64,000 nucleotides of DNA from Hygrocybe punicea. Its lineage: Eukaryota; Basidiomycota; Agaricomycetes; Agaricales; Hygrophoraceae. Positions 58,370-64,000 of the stretch are shown here, piece after piece. The notes under the pieces are model-generated. The model was not told where the DNA came from. It searched no databases and saw only the letters and a program-made list of their open reading frames with translations. Within the stretch, counting starts at the first letter, position 1. Each line of letters begins with the position of its first letter. Location: assembly GCA_963556145.1 (NCBI GenBank), contig OY744470.1, positions 248,001 through 312,000 of the forward strand, in the 5' to 3' direction. A program made the translations under genes and the position numbers.

Positions 58370-59640
58370 AACCGTGGGTGGTCATTGTCGGGGTTCTGGC
58401 TGAAAAAAGCTGGGGGGGTTAGGAGACAAGTTGGCAGCGCAGATGATTGGGAGCTCGCACCCCTTCGTTTCCATCGATAAGGAGGTGCGGGGGGTTGATT
58501 CCGGCCGTGGGTGGTCGCTGTTGGCCGGGGGAAACAGCGGTTCTGGATAAAAAAAGTTGGGGGGGGGTGTTAGAGAAAAGTTGGCAGCGCTGATGATTGG
58601 GACGTCGCACCCCTTCGTTTCCATCGATAAGGAGTTGCGGGGGGTTGATTCCGGCCGTGGGTGGTCGCTGTTGGCCGGGGGAAACAGCGGTTCTGGATAA
58701 AAAAAGTTGGGGGGGGGTGTTAGAGAAAAGTTGGCAGCGCAGATGATTGGGAGCTCGCACCCCTTCGTTTCCATCGATAAGGAGTTGCGGGGGGTTGATT
58801 CCGGCCGTGGGTGGTCGCTGTTGGCCGGGGGAAACAGCGGTTCTGGATAAAAAAAGTTGGGGGGGGGTGTTAGAGAAAAGTTGGCAGCGCAGATGATTGG
58901 GAGCTCGCACCCTTTCGTTTCCATCGATAAGGAGTTGCGGGGGGTTGATTCCGGCCGTGGGTGGTCGCTGTTGGCCGGGGGAAAAAGCGGTTCTGGATAA
59001 AAAAAGTTGGGGGGGGGTGTTAGAGAAAAGTTGGCAGCGCAGATGATTGGGAGCTCGCACCCTTTCGTTTCCATCGATAACGAGGTGCGGGGGGTCCATT
59101 TAAGCCGTGGGTGGTTGCCGTTGGCCGGGGGAAACAGCGGATGTGGCTAAAAAAAGTTGGGGGGGGGTGTTAGAGAAAAGTTGGCAGCGCTGATGATTGG
59201 GACGTCGCACCCCTTCGTTTCCATCGATAAGGAGTTGCGGGGGGTTGATTCCGGCCGTGGGTGGTCGCTGTTGGCCGGGGGAAACAGCGGTTCTGGCTAA
59301 AAAATGTTGGGGGGGGGTTAGAGAAAAGTTGGCAGCGTAGATGATTGGGAGCTCGCACCCTTTCGTTTCCATCGATAACGAGGTGCGGGGGGTCCTTTTA
59401 GGCCGTGGGTGGTCGCTGTTGGCCGGGGGAAACAGCGGTTCTGGATAAAAAAAGTTGGGGGGGGGTGTTAGAGAAAAGTTGGCAGCGCTGATGATTCGGA
59501 CGTCGCACCCCTTCGTTTCCATCGATAAGGAGTTGCGGGGGGTCCATTTATGCCGTGGGTGGTTGCGGTTGGCCGGGGGAAACAGCGGATGTGGCTAAAA
59601 AAAGTTGGGGGGGGGGTTAGAGAAAAGTTGGCACCGCGGG
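58370..59640 (-). repeat. 150-bp satellite, about 8.5 copies
   Basis: GCCGTGGGTGGTCGCTGTTG recurs at 58503, 58653, 58803, 58953, 59103, 59253, about 59401 and about 59551. The unit includes AAAAAAAGTTGGGGGGGGGT and TTCGTTTCCATCGATAAGGA. Because 150 is a multiple of three, minus-strand frames encode a 50-residue repeat. Frames are interrupted where units lose 1-2 bp (after 59300). I treat it as non-coding satellite. Confidence 0.92.
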
Positions 59641-59836
59641 AAATTAGGACGCTTTACCCTCTTGTACCCATCTTTCCATGCTTCTGGGGTGTTCATTCAT
59701 CTTCAAGGTGGTCCCATTTCACAGCAGGAGATACCCAGTGTCGAGAGAAACATTGGGGGAGACAAGACTTGTTGCGTGTACTTGTTGCGTGTTTTGTTTG
59801 GTCACGTCGCGTCACCTTTTCTGCGCTTGCTCCACA

Positions 59837-60964
59837 ATGGCCCCTACTAAGTCCACTAAAGTAACTGCTGCTGCCCCCAAAAGGCTTGTTCACTCTTCCT
59901 TGGCTGCAGCTGTGAGTACTATTGTTCCTTTTGCTGCCCTATTTCACCTTCTTTGTTTAGATAAACAGCCAAAGATCTACTTCTGGCTCCATCCCTGGCC
60001 CTGCATCCACCCCTGCTCCTGCTGCTGCTGTATTTGGCTTTGCTCCTTCCAGCCCTGCCTCCTCTCTCTCTCCCTCCAGGTCTCCCACCCCTGTCCCCTC
60101 CAAGCCTGGGGCTAAAAAGCTTGTTAGCTCCACCTCTGAGCTGGTCAAGTCTCTGAGATCTAGAAAGGTAAGTTGCTACCTCTACCCACTTCCGTCTCCT
60201 TTATTTTCAACACAAACTCATCACTCTCACTAGAATCTTGGAGCCAAAGCTGCTGCTGTCAAGCATTTGGCCAATATAGCCAAAGGTAAGAAGGCAGGTA
60301 CAAGTCGTCATCCCCCCACGAAAAAGGGCGTTATCAAGATGTTGGAACATGAGATCATGTCCAATTCGCGTCAAGTATTTCTCAAATGGCCCGTCTCCGC
60401 TTCCCAGACGGATACGTTATGTTATGCTGCGACTTGTCTTGCAGGTATGTACTACTAAATTTTTTTGATGAACTATTACAACCAATTACCTCACCCAGAT
60501 AACAAGAAGCTTCTTGCAGGTTCTTATGTCCTGTCTCGCCGTCTTGGTTCGATGACTATCAAGGTCTGTTTTTATTTTTGTATACTATGTATAATATTTA
60601 CTGATAGTAATTTTCATAGGATCGAATCACCTTTCGCGATGTCCACTATCATTTGGGCTGTGTCACGGTGCCACAATACAAGCGCTTCGCTGCCGACGAC
60701 GGCTCTCTCAAAGCTAATGTCCATCTTCACGATACCCTTAATGCTGCTACCTTGGCTCTAATCAAGACCAAAATCACCGATGCCCACGCAGCCGTTCTGC
60801 CTCTTCGTCCTGCTCCCACCGAGTTAGAGGTGGAGCAAAAGCGTGCCAAGGCCAAGGTAAGGCGCCTTCGTCGTTTGGCCAAGAAAAGTTCACAGATGGT
60901 GCATGGGTTCGATACATCTGATGGGGAAGGGAGTGGGGATGACTATGAGCCTGACAAAAACTAA
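59837..60964 (+). CDS. Small basic/disordered hypothetical protein, five exons
   Basis: ATG at 59837 (MAPTKSTKVTAAAPKRLVHS...). Exons are joined at about 59912/59961, 60168/60234, 60443/60499 and about 60562/60619. The second exon is Ser/Pro/Ala-rich (STPAPAAAVFGFAPSSPASS), the third basic (NIAKGKKAGTSRHPPTKKG) with HEIMSNSRQVFLKWPVSAS, the fourth DNKKLLAGSYVLSRRLGSMT, and the fifth DRITFRDVHYHLGCVTVPQY, ending in basic RRLRRLAKKSS and acidic GEGSGDDYEPDKN. No known domain. The gene is intact. Its N-terminus resembles the frames at 380 and 12724. It lies head-on with the RecQ gene, 140 bp between stop codons. Confidence 0.65.
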
Positions 60965-61104
60965 CCACTCCTGTCAGATTTGTTGACCCATCAGTACTAT
61001 TTTTGTATACCACCATGTCCATATTATACCATCACCAGTTGCCTTGCTCAAATTCATAAACATGCCAGATTGTTCATAAGCAAAGTAAAATGATATTTTC
61101 AAAT

Positions 61105-63999
61105 CTACATTCTGTTACGATGTAGCCATAACCATACAATCAACTCCAAGCCATTATAAAATGATCCAGGATTGGCCTGTTCCTTGGCCCACATGCCAAA
61201 TTCCTGGATCCTCATTCCTCTTTTTAGACCAGGAAAGGCTTTTGTGGCCTCTGTAAATATAGCTGGATTGATAAAGACAAACCAGCAAAGCACCGCAACA
61301 AAATCTTCAAATGGACATGCCACCGTCTTTTCAGGAGCAAAAACAGGATGTGTCGATGGCAAATATTTTCCCTGAGGCAAGCCACATTGCCAGCAATATT
61401 CGTACTTTTGAAAAGATCTGAAGTAGTTTTTCTTGAGATCGAACCATCGGATGGCGTTGTTGACAAAGACGTCTTCTGGACCACGACAGCTGATGAAGTA
61501 GGTATGGTTTGGGGTCTTGACCACATCGCAACGTCCTTTCCATGCCCAACAAATGATGCACTTTCCATAGAGATATCTTGTCATGGCTCCAAGTTCTGCA
61601 GCCTTTGCCTTCCTGCTTTGCATATGTTGTGCATAAACAGCTGCATCTAGCTGCACGGCCATCGATGGTCGAACACTGGTTGGCAGAATGATTGTTGCAG
61701 GAGGAAGTACTTGGGGTGTAGGTTTTGTTACTGGTGCTGCAGAGCCTGTTGCGACTGGCAATGTTTGAGGTATGGGCTCAGTAGATGGACCTGAGGAGGA
61801 TGAGACAACATTGGAGCTGAGTGGGGCTCCACACAATGATTCCATATCAATGTTCATGAGTGATGCGTCATCCCAACCTCCCAAGTCATAATCGTCCTCG
61901 ATATCCATGGTATTTGATCGTGATATTTGAGGTGTGTCCTTGGCCATGAGTTTTCTGACTGCATGGAGAAGCTCCGTGTTTGGATCACAAAGGTCGCACT
62001 GCTCTGCACCTTCTATCTCAGTGCAATCCATGCCATCTCCACCATCCATGAGACGAGTCATAACTTTTCTTCGACATTCTATATTGGTTTGTGCCCATTC
62101 TCCAGCTGCTGCAATACATTGACGGTCCTCCCAGCCATCAACTGAACAGAATATGGTGTTGTTGCTGTGAAGCAAAAACACAAATGCGGGTTGGCCACTA
62201 CGTCCTGCTCGTCCTGCACCTTGCTCGATGTTGATGGCACCAAAAGGTATTCCAATGAACAAAATGGCTTGGACATCCGGATGATCAATGCCATGCATAA
62301 AGCCAGAGGTTGCCACCATCCACTGGTGATGTCCTTGATACCACGACTCTTGAAACTGCGCCTTCAGGTCAGATGGCATCTGGGAGTGAGATTTGCAGTC
62401 TCCAAAATGTTTAGCAATTTCGTTGACAGTTGGGATGTCAATGCAGAAGATGATACCACGCGATTGAGAGGTGAAGGTGGTTTGTTGCAAATATGAAGCC
62501 AGGTCAATGGCTATTTGGTTCACTGGTTTCATTTGGTTGTTGATGTGCAAGACATGGTATCTGATGTTTGGACGTGTGGTGGGGGCCCTGATGAACTGTG
62601 TCGACGAAGGCATGCATGTTTCCTCCAACAAAAGTTCTTCATGAGTCACTGGCAATGTGGCTGTGAGGAAGATTTTCATCACGGGGTAGAAAGCAAGCTC
62701 TTTGACTCGAGCAAAGTCTCCGCGATACATCACATCGGTGAAGATCTTATGAGCTTCATCAAACACCCATCGAACAATCTTTCCTTCTTTTTGGCGATAC
62801 CATCTGGAGATTTAATTCAATATGCAACGATGTCATTACTGGCTTCCTGAGTGGACTTACTCTTTGAAACCCAATGAGGTCACTGATTCCATGGCCAGAT
62901 ACACCACACGCGCATCGCCTATCTGACGATGGGCGGACGTCCATTGACAGGTAGGTATTCCATATGCCTTGGTTTTACGAATCATATCCAGCAGCAGCGC
63001 CTTGTTTGGAATGACCACCAGAGTGATGAGATTTGTTTCAAGCAAGGCTGGAAGTAAAAAGACCATGCTTTTGCCACCACCAGTTGGTAAAATACCCACA
63101 AAACTTTTCTCTCTTGACAGTGAAAGTTCAACCATCTGTCGTTGTTGTTCTGTTAGGAAAGTGGCATCTGGCTTGTCTGGAAAGATTTGCTGCAGCAGAC
63201 GCAATGCTACATCATCCACAGGTTGATGATTTGGATTGATGTCCAATGGCTGATCCAAGGCATAGATGTCATCAAAGTTATCAACGTGTCCTGAGCTTGT
63301 TTCATTGCTTTGAGGTATCGGAGGTGGTTCCAATATGACTTGTTGGTTATTGTGGACTGGAGCAACCAACGCATTTTGTCTCTGCATGAACTCTGCAATG
63401 CCTGCAGCAACACCGATTTGAATCTGCTGCTCCAGTTCCATTTTCATCTGGGTGACAGAAGTTGTGATGACTCCTGTCAGTTGCTCCACTAGCCGCCCCA
63501 AGTCCACAGTCGTTGGCGATGGTGAGGTGGAGTTAATGGTGGTTGATAATGATCTTGGTGTTTGAAAGCTTTCACGGATTTTTCTGCGCTGACGTAGAGG
63601 CAAAAGTGGGACGCCGTTGGGATAAAATCGAGTGAGACGCCACCACCATTCAGAGGCATGACCAAATCGAAGCATGAGGTCACTTGAGACACCAGGAAGT
63701 AAACCACACTCTATGGCATAATTGTTACGACGTGCCATTGTAGAATGGCCAGTCTGTTCTGCCAAGACGTCAACCTCGTCTTCTTCATAAATTTCATATT
63801 CTGAACCCAGGTAGACTTTTGCAATCAGCACGACCAGCTGCCGGTATGGCCGAATTGTTAGAGATGTGCCAAAGTATGTCTCTGACACAGACTGCAAAGT
63901 GGAGGAGAATTGTGACTCAGTCATGCGCTTGCCAAAATGCATGAAAAAGTATTCGTGATAGAGCACCGCAACTTCTTCTCCCCACAGTTTGCGTGCCAA
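61105..63999 (-). CDS. RecQ-type helicase with tyrosine-recombinase-like segment (5' end off window)
   Basis: Two exons in the window: 63999 to about 62863 and about 62807-61105. The upstream part reads RKLWGEEVAVLYHEYFFMHF..., then TIRPYRQLVVLIAKVYLG and AEQTGHSTMARRNNYAIE, resembling tyrosine-recombinase boxes (Arg in RPYRQ, His in TGHST, Tyr in NNYA). A polar linker leads to helicase motifs: GILPTGGGKSMVFLLP (I), LVVIPNKALLLDMI (Ia), VFDEAHKIF (II, DEAH), IFLTATLP (III), GIIFCIDIPTV (IV), VATSGFMHGIDHPDV (V) and EQGAGRAGRSGQP (VI). After the RecA lobes come Cys-rich CDLCDPN and CIICWAW and a C-terminal region ending at 61105. RecQ enzymes unwind DNA 3'-5' using ATP. Relatives in mushrooms are multicopy and often subtelomeric, with an N-terminal zinc finger like the fragment at 43938. 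No break is seen. Confidence 0.8.
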
Positions 64000-64000
64000 A

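Noticed and set aside
58382..59522. Minus-strand proteins of 140-230 residues made of a 50-residue repeat
   Set aside because: They are the translation of the 150-bp satellite. Several frames are open at once, there is no ordinary flanking coding sequence, and 1-2-bp indels between units break them.

Overview
The window looks like a transposon-rich, gene-poor stretch of a basidiomycete (Agaricomycetes) genome. The evidence is short GT-AG introns of about 50-60 nt in nearly every gene, two KDZ-superfamily transposases with their cysteine-cluster domains (CxC2 and CxC5/CxC6), a Helitron with a DUF6570-type region, Crinkler (CRN) genes, and several protein families I know only from mushroom-forming fungi. 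The species cannot be named from this. Many genes carry in-frame stops. Several of these are CGA to TGA, so much of the left half is decayed. Family names come from motif recognition by eye; no search was run.

Left part (1-18.8 kb): a 702-bp palindromic TA-flanked MITE is followed by two large KDZ DNA transposons only 46 bp apart. Element A (2375-12266) has inverted repeats of about 360 bp, a broken CxC2-KDZ transposase and a divergent minus-strand hypothetical gene. Element B (12313-18789) has an exact 8-bp target duplication (GAAAAATG), a broken CxC5/CxC6-KDZ transposase and a repeat-containing upstream gene. Next comes a 1.4-kb array of GAGCATGCTC palindromes.

Middle (20.8-37.6 kb): an intact six-exon gene (20873-23251, minus) appears to encode two tandem CRN N-terminal domains fused to a kinase. 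It is followed by decayed genes (F-box/LRR-like, protease-like, membrane proteins, kinase-like, a second CRN), a near-perfect 791-bp foldback MITE, an inverted pair of arms around a sequencing gap, and a Helitron cut off at about 36.39 kb.

Repeat block (37.6-46.5 kb): two direct copies of a 2.1-kb unit, each built of TTGGT/ACCAA palindromes, a 45-bp G/C-skewed minisatellite, a hexamer array and a terminal hairpin. They flank a 764-bp tandem repeat (2.6 copies) and a stray zinc-finger exon that matches the N-terminus of the RecQ family at the right edge.

Right part (46.5-64 kb): the best-preserved genes of the window lie together. They are a ~1,550-aa protein with a Ulp1/C48-like protease motif (minus), a divergent BAH-PHD protein (plus), a protein with a ParB-like DGGHR motif (plus), a tRNA-derived SINE, a 150-bp satellite, a small basic/disordered protein (plus), and a RecQ-type helicase fused to a tyrosine-recombinase-like signature (minus, running off the window). 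Their preservation amid decayed transposons, and the mix of recombinase-helicase, DNA-binding, chromatin-reader and protease parts, make this block the best candidate for an undescribed large mobile system. Its termini were not found.
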